DNA from: Actinomycetota bacterium
GTDB lineage: Bacteria > Actinomycetota > Thermoleophilia > Gaiellales > Gaiellaceae
Direction of reading: 5' to 3'
Assembly: GCA_005888435.1 (NCBI GenBank)
Contig: VAXO01000021.1
Coordinates: 1 to 53,229 of the forward strand
Length of the DNA: 53,229 nt
The notes beneath the pieces were generated by a model that had not been told where the DNA came from, searched no databases, and saw nothing but the letters and a program-made list of their open reading frames with translations. How positions within the stretch are numbered: the stretch's first letter is position 1; every line of letters starts with the position of its first letter. This document shows positions 16,030 through 24,078 of the stretch, piece by piece. The position numbers and the translations under genes are program-made.

Positions 16030-17025
16030 TCAGAAGATCGCCTGGATCGGCCAGTAGAAGGCGGCGGCGACGAGCGCGGCGGCGGGAATCGTGAGGACCC
16101 ACGCGACGACGATGTTCCCCGCAACGCCCCAGCGCACGGCCGACAGGCGCCGGGTCGCGCCGGCGCCCATGACGGCGCCCGAGACGACATGCGTCGTCGA
16201 CAGCGGATAGCCGTACTTCGTCGCGAGGTAGATCGTCGTGCCCGCGGCGGCCTGCGCGGCGAAGCCGCTCTCCGGCTCCATCCGGAAGACGCGCTGGCCG
16301 AGGGTGCCGATGATCCGCCAGCCGCCCGCGTACGTGCCGAGGCCGATCGCGACTCCGGCCGAGACCTTCACCCAGGTCGGGATCTCCAGGTTGGCGATGT
16401 CGCCGTTGTCGTGGAGGACGATCGCGAGCGCGATCACCCCCATCGTCTTCTGTGCGTCGTTCGCACCGTGCGTGAACGCGACCCAGGTCCCGGTACCGAG
16501 CTGGCCCAGCCGAAACCCGCGCGACGCGATACCGGGGTTCAGCCACTTGAAGACCCAGTAGAGGAACAACAGCAGCAGGAACGCCGCCGCGAACGCGATC
16601 GCCGGCGCGAAGATCGCGGGAATGACGACCTTGTGCGCGAGGCCGTGCCACTCCACGCCCGCGGCACCCGACTGCACGAGCGCGGCGCCGACGAGGCCGC
16701 CGATCAGGGCGTGCGACGAGCTCGACGGTAAGCCGAACCACCACGTCAGCAGGTTCCAGGCGATGGCGCCGAACAGCGCCGCGAGCAATGTGTGCAGCGT
16801 GGCGAGGTTGGCGTCGATGATCCCGGTCGCGATGTTCTTCGCGACAGCGGTCGTCACGAATGCGCCCGCGAGATTTGCCACGGACGCGATCAGCACTGCC
16901 ATCCGCGGGCTCAGGGCGCGCGTCCCGACGGACGTCGCGATCGCGTTCGCCGTGTCGTGGAAGCCGTTCGTGAAGTCGAAGCCGAGCGCGATCAGGACGA
17001 CCAGCACGAACAGGACGTCGTTCAC
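16030..17025 (-). CDS. pit: PiT-family low-affinity inorganic phosphate transporter
   Basis: 331 residues, about ten transmembrane helices. Both PiT repeats show the signature: GFDFTNGFHDTANAIATSVG at the N-terminus and FTHGANDAQKTMGVIALA in the second half; PSSSSHALIGGL and PLSTTHVVSGAVMG are the paired substrate motifs. PiT proteins import metal-phosphate complexes driven by protons. The GTG start at 17025 follows the DUF47 stop by 9 nt and AAGGCGG overlaps that stop, so the pair is co-translated. The neighbouring phoU and pst genes mean two phosphate uptake systems share one locus. Confidence 0.93.
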   Translation of the reverse strand: MNDVLFVLVVLIALGFDFTNGFHDTANAIATSVGTRALSPRMAVLIASVANLAGAFVTTAVAKNIATGIIDANLATLHTLLAALFGAIAWNLLTWWFGLPSSSSHALIGGLVGAALVQSGAAGVEWHGLAHKVVIPAIFAPAIAFAAAFLLLLFLYWVFKWLNPGIASRGFRLGQLGTGTWVAFTHGANDAQKTMGVIALAIVLHDNGDIANLEIPTWVKVSAGVAIGLGTYAGGWRIIGTLGQRVFRMEPESGFAAQAAAGTTIYLATKYGYPLSTTHVVSGAVMGAGATRRLSAVRWGVAGNIVVAWVLTIPAAALVAAAFYWPIQAIF

Positions 17026-17034
17026 GCTGCCGCC

Positions 17035-17649
17035 TTAGCGATTCTTGACGAGGATCGCCTCGAGCACGTCGGCGGCGTTCTCGCACGCGTCGACGGCTTC
17101 TTCGAGTTGCTCGTGGATGTCCTTCCAGCGGATGATCGCTATGGCGTCGGTCTCGGTCTTGAAGAGCTGAGACACGGCCTCGCGGTTCAGCCGGTCGCCC
17201 TCGTCCTCGAGATCGCGCAGGTCGTGCAGCTGGCGGTCGGCGTTTCTGAACCCGTCGACGCGCTCCACGGCCTCGCTCAGCTTCTCCGTCGAACGAAGAA
17301 TCACCTGGGCCTGCTCCTTCGCGAACGGGCTGATCTCCGTGACGCCGTAGCCCGCGATGTTCCCCGCCGCCTCGTCGATGTGGTCGCAGACGTCGTCGAG
17401 GGCGCTCGCGAGCTCGTACATGTCGTCACGGTCGAAGGGCGTCACGAACGTCCGGTTGAGCAGGTCGACCACCTCGCGCGTCAGCCGGTCGCCCACGTGC
17501 TCTAGCTCCTTGATGTCGCGGAGCAGTCCGTCGCCGGGCGGGAACGCCTCGAGCAGCTCGACGAGCAGACGTGCGATCTCCACCGTGTTCCGGGCGGCGC
17601 GGCTGTAGAGGACGAAGAACTCGCGCTTCTGTGGGACGAGCGAGACCAC
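17035..17649 (-). CDS. DUF47/PhoU-like accessory protein of the Pit transporter
   Basis: 204 residues, all-helical, with the DUF47 pattern: FFVLYSRAARNTVEIARLL, DIKELEHVGDRLTREVVDLL, TPFDRDDMYELASALDDVCD and DLEDEGDRLNREAV. E/D-x-x-x-D repeats as in PhoU bind metal clusters. It lies immediately upstream of pit (9-nt gap), the usual partner arrangement, and is thought to modulate Pit activity. GTG at 17649 was chosen because homology starts with VPQKREFF; no strong ribosome site is seen. phoU ends 52 nt upstream. Confidence 0.88.
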   Translation of the reverse strand: MVSLVPQKREFFVLYSRAARNTVEIARLLVELLEAFPPGDGLLRDIKELEHVGDRLTREVVDLLNRTFVTPFDRDDMYELASALDDVCDHIDEAAGNIAGYGVTEISPFAKEQAQVILRSTEKLSEAVERVDGFRNADRQLHDLRDLEDEGDRLNREAVSQLFKTETDAIAIIRWKDIHEQLEEAVDACENAADVLEAILVKNR

Positions 17650-17701
17650 GGCGCGAGAGTTTGTCAGGTCGCCGGGACGGCGGCGCGGCGGCAGGCGGCG
17701 G

Positions 17702-18382
17702 TCAAGAGCCGCGAGAGGTCGGGTGCGTGGCGTCCGTGAACTCGCGAAACTCGGCCGTGAGGAGGTATGCGACCTGCTCGCCGATGTCGACGGCGTGGTC
17801 GCCGATGCGCTCGAGCGACCGGGAGACAAGCACCATGCGCAGCCCGTACTCGCGCATCGCCTGCGCTTCGCCGAGCTCGAGGATGCGCTCGACGACTCGG
17901 CGATTCGCACGGTCGATGAGCTCGTCCAGCGTGACAAGCGACTCGGCTGCCTCCAGATCGCGGTTGGCGAACGAGTCGAGCGCGATGCGGATCATCTCCT
18001 CGCAGCGCGAGCCCATCTCCTCGAAGCCCTCGATGAACCGCGGGGAGGGCTCGACGTCCGGGACGAGCTTGGAGAGCTTCGCGATCGTCACGCAGTAATC
18101 GGCCATCCGCTCGAGATGGAGGTTCACGTGCAGGATCGCGAGCACGAGCCGCAGGTCGCTCGCGACCGGCGTCTGCCTGGCCAGCAGAGTCTGGACCCCC
18201 TCCTCGATCGAGATGTAGCGCTGATCGACGTCGTCGTCGAACGCAATCACCTCGTCGGCGAGCTCGTGGTCTCGCTGCTCGAGCGCGTTGAGCGCGCCGC
18301 GGAGGGCCCGAAGAACGAGGGCGCCCTCCTCGTGCAGGGTCGACTCGAGCAGGTTGAGGTCCTCCTGGAAAGTCGTTCTCAT
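17702..18382 (-). CDS. phoU: Phosphate transport regulator PhoU
   Basis: 226 residues containing two PhoU three-helix repeats: [76 protein letters not shown] in the first and [19 protein letters not shown]-type residues, [17 protein letters not shown] in the second. PhoU links Pst activity to the PhoR kinase and keeps the regulon off when phosphate is abundant. ATG at 18382 overlaps the pstB stop (ATGA). It stands between pstB and DUF47. Confidence 0.93.
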   Translation of the reverse strand: MRTTFQEDLNLLESTLHEEGALVLRALRGALNALEQRDHELADEVIAFDDDVDQRYISIEEGVQTLLARQTPVASDLRLVLAILHVNLHLERMADYCVTIAKLSKLVPDVEPSPRFIEGFEEMGSRCEEMIRIALDSFANRDLEAAESLVTLDELIDRANRRVVERILELGEAQAMREYGLRMVLVSRSLERIGDHAVDIGEQVAYLLTAEFREFTDATHPTSRGS

Positions 18383-19236
18383 CCGAAGCGACCCGTGACG
18401 TAGTCCTCAGTTCGCTTGTCGGCGGGATTCGTGAAGAGCTTGTCGGTGTTCTCGTACTCGACGAGGATCCCCGTCCGCTTCCCCTCCTCGACCTGGAGCG
18501 AGAAGAACGCCGTCATGTCGGCAACGCGGGCAGCCTGCTGCATGTTGTGCGTGACGATGACGATCGTGTACTGGTCCTTCAGGTCGTGCATCAGCTCCTC
18601 GATCGCGGCAGTCGCGATCGGGTCGAGCGCCGAGGCCGGCTCGTCGAGCAGCAGGACCTCGGGCTCGATCGCGATCGCGCGCGCGATGCACAGCCGCTGC
18701 TGCTGGCCGCCTGAGAGCGACAGCGCGCTCTTCTTCAAACGGTCCTTGACCTCGTCCCAGAGCGCGGCGCGGGTCAGCGCCTTCTCGACGCGCTCGTCGA
18801 GGGCTTTCTTCATACCGAGCACACGCGGCCCCCACGCGACGTTGTCGTAGATCGACTTCGGGAAAGGGTTCGCACGCTGGAACACCATGCCGATGCGGCG
18901 GCGCACCTCGACGGGGTCGACGCCGTCGCCGTAGATGTCCTGCCCGTGATAGAGGACCCGGCCGTCGACCTTCGCTCCGGGAACGAGGTCGTTCATCCGG
19001 TTGAGCGACCGGATAAAGGTGCTCTTGCCGCAGCCCGACGGGCCGATGAAGGCCGTGATCAGGTTGCCGTAGATCTCGAGGTCGACCCCGCTGATCGCCG
19101 TCGTGGGCCCGTAGGTGACGGCGAGATCGCGGATGTCGAAGACAACCTTGCGTTGTGTGGGGGAGGGCGTCCGCCGCTCCTGCGCGATTTCCACGGGCGC
19201 CACGTCGACGGGAATCGTAACGTCGTCGGTCATCAT
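18379..19236 (-). CDS. pstB: Phosphate ABC transporter ATP-binding protein PstB
   Basis: 285 residues. Walker [10 protein letters not shown], PstB-specific [16 protein letters not shown]-loop [18 protein letters not shown], signature [16 protein letters not shown], Walker [14 protein letters not shown] and switch His [13 protein letters not shown]. It powers phosphate import through PstA/PstC. ATG at 19236 overlaps the pstA TGA (ATGATGA); the next ATG at 19233 is an equally possible start, while longer upstream extension lies inside pstA and was rejected. phoU follows with a 4-nt overlap. Confidence 0.95.
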   Translation of the reverse strand: MMTDDVTIPVDVAPVEIAQERRTPSPTQRKVVFDIRDLAVTYGPTTAISGVDLEIYGNLITAFIGPSGCGKSTFIRSLNRMNDLVPGAKVDGRVLYHGQDIYGDGVDPVEVRRRIGMVFQRANPFPKSIYDNVAWGPRVLGMKKALDERVEKALTRAALWDEVKDRLKKSALSLSGGQQQRLCIARAIAIEPEVLLLDEPASALDPIATAAIEELMHDLKDQYTIVIVTHNMQQAARVADMTAFFSLQVEEGKRTGILVEYENTDKLFTNPADKRTEDYVTGRFG

Positions 19237-20117
19237 CGTCCGAGCTTCCGCCGGGAGCGCGCGAGTAGCGCCTTGGCCAACAGGCTCGAGACGAGAACGA
19301 ACATCATCAGCACGAGCGCTGCGCCCCACGCCTGTTCATGGAGCGCCTGGTCGGGCTGCTCCGAGTACGTGAAGATCAAGACGGGGATGTTGGGCAGCGC
19401 GTGCGTGACGTCGGTCGACACAGCCGGGTTGAAGATCGAACACGTGAACAGCAGCGGAGCCGTCTCTCCCGCCGCGCGGGCGACGGCGAGGATCGCACCC
19501 GTGAGCACGCCGCCGAACGTCGTCGGCAGGATCACGCCGACCACGCTGCGCCAGCGGCTGACACCGAGCGCCAGGCTGCCCTCCCGCAGCGCCGACGGCA
19601 CGAGCAGCAGCGTCTCCTGCGCGGCGCGCGCGACGAGCGGGAGCATCACGATCGAGAGCGCGAATCCCGCTGCATACGCGCTCTGCCCGTGGTCGATCAC
19701 CACTACACCGAAGACGAAGATGCCCGTGATGATCGTCGGCAGCCCGTTCAGCACATCGAGGACGAGCTGAATCGGTCGCGCGACGCTACGAGGTGCGAAT
19801 TCCGTCAGGTAGATCGCGATCAGGATTCCGATCGGCAGCGCGATCGCCGTTGCGATCGCGACGATCAGCAGCGAGCCGACGATCGCGCTCGAGATCCCCC
19901 CGCCCGGCTGTCCGAAGAGCGCGGGCGGCTTCGTGAAGAAGTCCCAGCTGAGCGCCGGCCATGCACGGACGGCGACGGAGACGATGACGACGAACAGGAC
20001 AGCGACTGCGAGGAGCGCCGACGTCCACCCGACCCCCTCCATCAGCTTGTTGACGAGACGCCGCCGCCGCAGGCCGCCCGATGCGCGTAGCGAGATCGGC
20101 GGTGTGACGGCCGACAT
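19233..20117 (-). CDS. pstA: Phosphate ABC transporter permease PstA
   Basis: 294 residues, six transmembrane helices and the binding-protein-dependent transport motif around [25 protein letters not shown] (EAA loop region), plus [25 protein letters not shown] typical of PstA. ATG at 20117-20115 shares one base with the pstC stop. Order pstC-pstA-pstB-phoU is canonical and the genes overlap, so they form one operon. Confidence 0.94.
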   Translation of the reverse strand: MSAVTPPISLRASGGLRRRRLVNKLMEGVGWTSALLAVAVLFVVIVSVAVRAWPALSWDFFTKPPALFGQPGGGISSAIVGSLLIVAIATAIALPIGILIAIYLTEFAPRSVARPIQLVLDVLNGLPTIITGIFVFGVVVIDHGQSAYAAGFALSIVMLPLVARAAQETLLLVPSALREGSLALGVSRWRSVVGVILPTTFGGVLTGAILAVARAAGETAPLLFTCSIFNPAVSTDVTHALPNIPVLIFTYSEQPDQALHEQAWGAALVLMMFVLVSSLLAKALLARSRRKLGR

Positions 20118-21085
20118 CAGTGCGCTCCCTTGAGCGGATCAAAGACGCGGACGATCACCTGCGCTGCGAGGTTCGTCAGCAGCCCGATCACGAGCAGGAT
20201 CGCCGCCAGATAGAGGAGCGAGGCCGTCTCCAGGCCGGACCCGGCGCCCTGGTAGCTCGCCGCGATCTTGCTCGCGAGCGTGTCGATCGGCGCGAAGAGG
20301 TTCGAGGAGATCATCGTGCCGCCACCGATGACCTGCGTCACGGCGATGGCCTCGCCGAGCGCACGTCCGAGCCCGAGGATGATCGCGGCGGCGATCCCCG
20401 TCCTCGTCGACGGCAGGATGACGCCCCGCACCATCTCCCAACGCGTTGCGCCGAGCGCCAGCGCGCCTTCCTCGAGCTCGTCGGGGACCTGCAGAAAGAG
20501 CTCGCGGCAAATGCTGGCGATGATCGGGACGACCATGATCGTCAGGATCAGCCCGGCGGTGAAAAGTCCGGTGCCCGTCGGCGACGGCTCGCCGAACAGT
20601 GGGATGAACCCGAGCTTGTCGTGCAGCCATGGCTCGAGATGGTTTGCGAGGAACGGGCCCAGCACCAGGATTCCCCAGAGCCCGAGCACGACGCTCGGGA
20701 TTGCCGCGAGCATCTCGACCAGGGACCCAACGACGCCGCGCACACCGCCCGGCGCGAGCTCGCTCAGCCAGAGCGCGATCGCGATGGCCAGGGGCGTCGC
20801 GATGACCAGCGCGATCAGGGAGCTCATCGCGGTGCCGTAGATGAACGGCAGCGCGCCGAAAACCTTCTTCACGGGATCCCAGGTTTCGCCGGTGACGAAA
20901 CTGAGGCCGTAGTGCGTGATCGACGGCCAGGCGAGAGCGAGGACCTTCCACACGATCGCGCCGAGCAACGCGACCGCAGCTAGAGCCGCGATCAGCGTGG
21001 TTCCACGGAGGGCAACGTCGCCGATGCGGTCGCCGAGGCGGCGCCTGGACGAGCGAAGCGAGTAGTCCGTGGGAACGGCGCTCAT
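20117..21085 (-). CDS. pstC: Phosphate ABC transporter permease PstC
   Basis: 322 residues with six helices; family stretches FGALPFIYGTAMSSLIAL, AAIPSVVLGLWGILVLGP, GLILTIMVVPIIASICRELF and the EAA loop VPDELEEGALALGATRWEM. It heads the minus-strand pst operon. TAGGGT lies 9 nt before the ATG, and three 11-nt repeats resembling PHO boxes lie 43-75 nt upstream, in position to activate this promoter. pstS is divergent on the other side of that region, an unusual split of the pst genes. Confidence 0.94.
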   Translation of the reverse strand: MSAVPTDYSLRSSRRRLGDRIGDVALRGTTLIAALAAVALLGAIVWKVLALAWPSITHYGLSFVTGETWDPVKKVFGALPFIYGTAMSSLIALVIATPLAIAIALWLSELAPGGVRGVVGSLVEMLAAIPSVVLGLWGILVLGPFLANHLEPWLHDKLGFIPLFGEPSPTGTGLFTAGLILTIMVVPIIASICRELFLQVPDELEEGALALGATRWEMVRGVILPSTRTGIAAAIILGLGRALGEAIAVTQVIGGGTMISSNLFAPIDTLASKIAASYQGAGSGLETASLLYLAAILLVIGLLTNLAAQVIVRVFDPLKGAH

Positions 21086-21094
21086 CGGACGGCA

Positions 21095-21100
21095 ACCCTA
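21095..21100 (-). promoter_or_regulatory. Candidate -10 element for pstC
   Basis: TAGGGT on the minus strand (fits TAnnnT) ends 9 nt before the pstC ATG. The matching -35 region would lie near 21117-21123, just below the PHO-box-like repeats. Confidence 0.4.
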
Positions 21101-21127
21101 AACCGGCAACAGCGTCGTCACGACGCC

Positions 21128-21160
21128 GTTTACCAGCCTGTCACCACACCTTCACCCCGC
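21128..21160. promoter_or_regulatory. PHO-box-like array: three 11-nt direct repeats between pstC and pstS
   Basis: GTTTACC at 21128, TGTCACC at 21139 and CTTCACC at 21150 are spaced exactly 11 nt apart, each followed by 4 nt. This matches the PhoP operators of Streptomyces, which are built of 11-nt direct repeats with a GTTCACC-like core. A weaker fourth unit (GTCTGCC) follows at 21161. It lies in the 155-nt region between the divergent pstC and pstS starts, and an OmpR-type regulator gene is 1 kb away. The spacing is seen directly; PhoP binding is inferred. Confidence 0.6.
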
Positions 21161-21240
21161 GTCTGCCCACCCCCACCGGCGCCGAGGGCATGCTCGCGGC
21201 GGTTGAAACCAAAACGAGACACGAAGGGGAGGAAGGCAAC

Positions 21241-22281
21241 TTGAGCAGGAAGACCATCACGCTGCTTGGCGTCCTCGCAGCAGTCGCGGCCGTGGCACTG
21301 TCGGGCATCGCGGGCACGGCGCAGGCGCGCACGCAGGACAGCGATCTCACCGGTGCGGGCAGCACATTCGTAGCGCCGCTCGTCTCCGCGTGGACGCCGA
21401 AGGTCCAGTCCGCGCTCGGGATCAAGGTCACCTACGGGCCGATCGGCTCCGGCGGCGGGATCAACGCCGTCACGAACCGGACGGTGGACTTCGGCGCGAG
21501 CGACGCCCCGTTGACGCCTGATCAGTTCGCCGCCTGCAAGGGCTGCGTGCAGATTCCGTGGGCGCTCTCGGCAACGGCGATCGCGTACAACGGCGACGCC
21601 CTGCCGAATCACATCCATCTGACCGGCCCGGTGCTCGCGAGCATCTTCACCGGCCGCATCAGCAAGTGGAACGACGCGGCGATCAAGAAGCTGAACAAGG
21701 GCAAGTCCCTGCCGGATCTGAAGATCACCGTCATCCACCGCTCGGACAACAGCGGCACGACGTACAACCTGACCGACTACCTGTCGCGCGTCAGCCCGAC
21801 GTGGAAGAGCGGGCCCGGCAAGGGTGTCGCGGTCAACTGGCCGACCGGCATCGGCGCGCGAGGGAGCTCAGGTGTCGCCGCCGCGCTCACCTCCACCCAG
21901 GGCGGGGTCACCTACGTCGACGTCGCGTACACGCTCAAGAACCATCTCAAGTTCGCAGCCGTGCAGAACAAGGCCCGGACGTTCGCGCTGCCCGGCCTGA
22001 CAGGGATCAAGTCGGCCGCCGCGACGATCAACCGGGTCGCGCCGGACAACGGCGGGATCTCGATCGTGAACCCGGCGAAGACGCAGAAGCTCGCCTACCC
22101 GATCAGCACCTTCACGTACGTGATCATTCCGAAGCAGTCGTCGAAGGCTCCCGAGTTGAAGAAGTTCGTCAACTGGGCGCTGACGAAGGGTCAGGTCGAC
22201 GGGCCGAAGCTGCTCTTCTCGCCCCTCCCCAAGGTCGTCCTGAAGGCATCGCAGAAGACGATCGCGTTGGTCCACACGTAA
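21241..22281 (+). CDS. pstS: Phosphate-binding protein PstS
   Basis: 346 residues: Sec signal peptide (LLGVLAAVAAVALSGIAGTAQA), then the PstS fold beginning DSDLTGAGSTFVAPLVSAW, with phosphate-site motifs GSGGGINAV, DFGASDAPL and HRSDNSGTTYNLTDYL, and IGARGSSGVAAAL. There is no lipobox Cys, unlike most Gram-positive PstS, so attachment is uncertain. TTG at 21241 is preceded by GGGGAGGAAGG (21226-21236), a better start than ATG at 21190. It captures phosphate for PstCAB, encoded divergently. It converges with the kinase gene 12 nt after its stop. Confidence 0.93.
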   Translation: MSRKTITLLGVLAAVAAVALSGIAGTAQARTQDSDLTGAGSTFVAPLVSAWTPKVQSALGIKVTYGPIGSGGGINAVTNRTVDFGASDAPLTPDQFAACKGCVQIPWALSATAIAYNGDALPNHIHLTGPVLASIFTGRISKWNDAAIKKLNKGKSLPDLKITVIHRSDNSGTTYNLTDYLSRVSPTWKSGPGKGVAVNWPTGIGARGSSGVAAALTSTQGGVTYVDVAYTLKNHLKFAAVQNKARTFALPGLTGIKSAAATINRVAPDNGGISIVNPAKTQKLAYPISTFTYVIIPKQSSKAPELKKFVNWALTKGQVDGPKLLFSPLPKVVLKASQKTIALVHT

Positions 22282-22293
22282 GTCGAAAGGCCG

Positions 22294-22965
22294 TTACGGG
22301 GCGGGGAAGCTGCAGACGACGCGCAACCCCCGCCCCCGGCCACCCGACGCTTCCACCTGACCCCCCGCGGAGGCCACAACGTGCTTGACGATCGCGAGAC
22401 CCAGACCCGTCCCGCGCGAGGCGCGCGCACGGTCGCTGCGGTAGAACCGTTCGAAGAGACGAGGGAGCTCGTCCTCGGCGACGCCGCGGCCGTCGTCCGA
22501 GACCTCGAGCTCGCCAGGGCGAGCCGCGAGGAGAAGCGCGGCCCCCGGGCCGGCGTACCGGATCGAATTGACGGCGAGGTTCTCGACGACGATTTGCAGC
22601 ATGCGCCGGCGCAGCGGCAGCTCAACGTCGGGAGACGCCTCGACGCGGATCGAGACGTCGGCGCGCTCGGAGCTGTCGGCGAGCCGGTTGCGGACCTCCT
22701 CGAGCACCGGCAGGACCGGAGTAGACCCGAGCGCCACGACCTCGCGTCCGCTCTCGAGCTCGGAGAGAAACAGCACGTCGTCGATCAGCTCGGACATCTC
22801 CTCGACCTGCTCCCGTGCCTGGGCAAGGAGGTCGTCGCGATCGGCCCCGGGAAGCGACGCCGAGTCGAGCAGCGCGAGCAGACGCGCGAGCGGGGTCCGC
22901 AGCTCGTGCGAGACCGCTGCGGTGAAACCGACTCGCAGCTCCTCATATGCGCGCGCGTCCTCCAT
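22294..22965 (-). CDS. Minimal histidine kinase (HisKA plus HATPase only), PhoR-like
   Basis: 223 residues. The phosphoacceptor H-box SHELRTPLARLLALLD puts the His at residue 20, followed by the N-box VENLAVNSIRYAG, G1 DDGRGVAEDEL, F-box LFERFYR and G2 GTGLGLAIVKHV. There is no transmembrane segment, PAS or HAMP domain, so it is a soluble catalytic core lacking the sensor part usual in PhoR. Its ATG is 14 nt from the divergent start of the OmpR-type regulator gene. It probably phosphorylates that regulator; with phoU and pst next door, PhoR function is likely, but how it would sense anything is unclear. Confidence 0.8.
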   Translation of the reverse strand: MEDARAYEELRVGFTAAVSHELRTPLARLLALLDSASLPGADRDDLLAQAREQVEEMSELIDDVLFLSELESGREVVALGSTPVLPVLEEVRNRLADSSERADVSIRVEASPDVELPLRRRMLQIVVENLAVNSIRYAGPGAALLLAARPGELEVSDDGRGVAEDELPRLFERFYRSDRARASRGTGLGLAIVKHVVASAGGQVEASGGRGRGLRVVCSFPAP

Positions 22966-22979
22966 GATTCAAGGCGAGT

Positions 22980-23699
22980 ATGGCCAAAGTCCTGATCGTC
23001 GAAGACGACCGTGTCATCGCGGAGGGGATGGCGCGTCATCTCGCCAGCGCAGGGTTCGACCCCGTTGTCGTGGGCAGGGGCGAGCAGGGGCTGGCGCGTC
23101 TGCGTTTCGAACGCCCGGATGTCGTAGTGCTCGACCTGATGCTTCCCGAGCGCGACGGCTGGAGCGTGATCGAGGAGGCCCGCTCAGAGGGGATCGCCAC
23201 GCCGATCGTCGTCGTCTCGGCCCGCGGCACCGAGCACGACCGCGTGCATGCGCTCGAAATCGGTGCCGACGACTACCTGGTCAAGCCGTTCTCGATGAAC
23301 GAGCTCGTCGCCCGGGTGCGGGCTGCATCGCGGCGGGCCCTCCGCCGGGACGACGCTCCACGCGGGGAGCCGATCGACATCGAGGAACTGCGGATCGATC
23401 CTCGGGAGGTTCAGGCTTTCGTCGACGGCGAGAGTGCTGAGCTGACGCCTACGGAGTTCCGGCTGCTCTACCAGCTAGCGCTCGAACGGGGCCGCGTGGT
23501 CACCCGCGACGAGCTGCTGCAGAAGATCTGGGGCCGCCGCGAGGCCCATCGCGACCGCACGGTGGACGTCTTCGTCCGCCGCCTGCGCGACAAGATCGAC
23601 CGCCGGGCCACGCGGCACACCTTCATCCAGACCCGTTACGGGGTCGGCTACCGGCTCGAACCGGTCACGAAGTCGGACGCCGAAGCGGACCTGCCCTAA
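22980..23699 (+). CDS. OmpR/PhoB-family response regulator (PhoP-like)
   Basis: 239 residues. Receiver domain with acidic pocket VEDD (8-10), phosphoacceptor Asp52 in VVVLDLMLP, and the conserved Lys in YLVKPF; then a winged-helix Trans_reg_C domain (ELTPTEFRLLYQLALERGRVVTRDELLQKIWG, RTVDVFVRRLRDKI, TRYGVGYRLEP). ATG at 22980 has AAGGCGAG 2-9 nt upstream. It is divergent from its likely kinase and 1.8 kb from the PHO-box-like array, its probable target. The stop TAA runs straight into a GGGGTCAGACCC repeat. Confidence 0.88.
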   Translation: MAKVLIVEDDRVIAEGMARHLASAGFDPVVVGRGEQGLARLRFERPDVVVLDLMLPERDGWSVIEEARSEGIATPIVVVSARGTEHDRVHALEIGADDYLVKPFSMNELVARVRAASRRALRRDDAPRGEPIDIEELRIDPREVQAFVDGESAELTPTEFRLLYQLALERGRVVTRDELLQKIWGRREAHRDRTVDVFVRRLRDKIDRRATRHTFIQTRYGVGYRLEPVTKSDAEADLP

Positions 23700-23810
23700 A
23701 AGGCTGGGGTCAGACCCTTGCCGTTTCGGACGGGGGTCAGCGTGTCCGGGTCAGAGGCGGCACGGCTGTAAACGCTGGGGTCAGACCCCTGCCGTTTCGG
23801 ACGGGGTCAG
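23699..23810. repeat. Two-copy GGGGTCAGACCC(C) repeat with extra TGCCGTTTCGGACGGGG segment
   Basis: Copies at 23704-23740 and 23775-23810 share CTGGGGTCAGACCC, then (C)TTGCCGTTTCGGACGGGG-type sequence and GTCAG, with a 71-nt period. The first is preceded by AAAAGGCT directly at the response-regulator TAA. A third, degenerate GGGTCAG lies between them. The second copy contains the stop codon of the convergent 95-residue protein gene. It is a longer variant of the dispersed 13-nt palindrome. Confidence 0.85.
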
Positions 23811-24068
23811 TGACGCAACCGTTCGCCGGCCGTCGACCTCGTAGACGACGTCGACCGTGTCGTGCTTGCGATAGGTGCCGGCGATCCCGAGCAGCATCGA
23901 GAGCCAGCGGATCGGACCGAGCCGTCCCTCCTGGGCAAGGACGCGGCGGAACACGAGCTCGTCCCCGATCCGGTCGAAGTCGCGGCCTAGCTGCTGCGGG
24001 ACCCCGTTCAAGTACACCTCGTAACGATCTCCGACCACGGCCGGTAGCCGCACGCGTGAGCCCGCCAT
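23781..24068 (-). CDS. Conserved small protein of unknown function, tail supplied by a repeat
   Basis: 95 residues, not assigned to a named family. The sequence VGDRYEVYLNGVPQQLGRDF, ELVFRRVLAQEGRLGPIRW and TYRKHDTVDVVYEVDGRR suggests a compact, soluble alpha/beta protein. ATG at 24068 with GGTGG adjacent was preferred to a TTG at 24101. The last nine residues (LTPSETAGV) and the TGA are read from the GGGGTCAGACCCC-type repeat, so the native C-terminus probably ended around residue 85. It is divergent from ctaC with only 10 nt between starts, suggesting shared regulation with the oxidase. Confidence 0.55.
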   Translation of the reverse strand: MAGSRVRLPAVVGDRYEVYLNGVPQQLGRDFDRIGDELVFRRVLAQEGRLGPIRWLSMLLGIAGTYRKHDTVDVVYEVDGRRTVASLTPSETAGV

Positions 24069-24078
24069 CCACCGTAGG

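Noticed and set aside
22270-22300. GTAA...TTAC inverted repeat between pstS and the kinase as a terminator
   Set aside because: The pairing is just the two convergent TAA stop codons with little additional stem.
23699-23810. CRISPR-like repeats
   Set aside because: Only two full units, with no regular spacers and no cas genes; they belong to the dispersed palindrome family.
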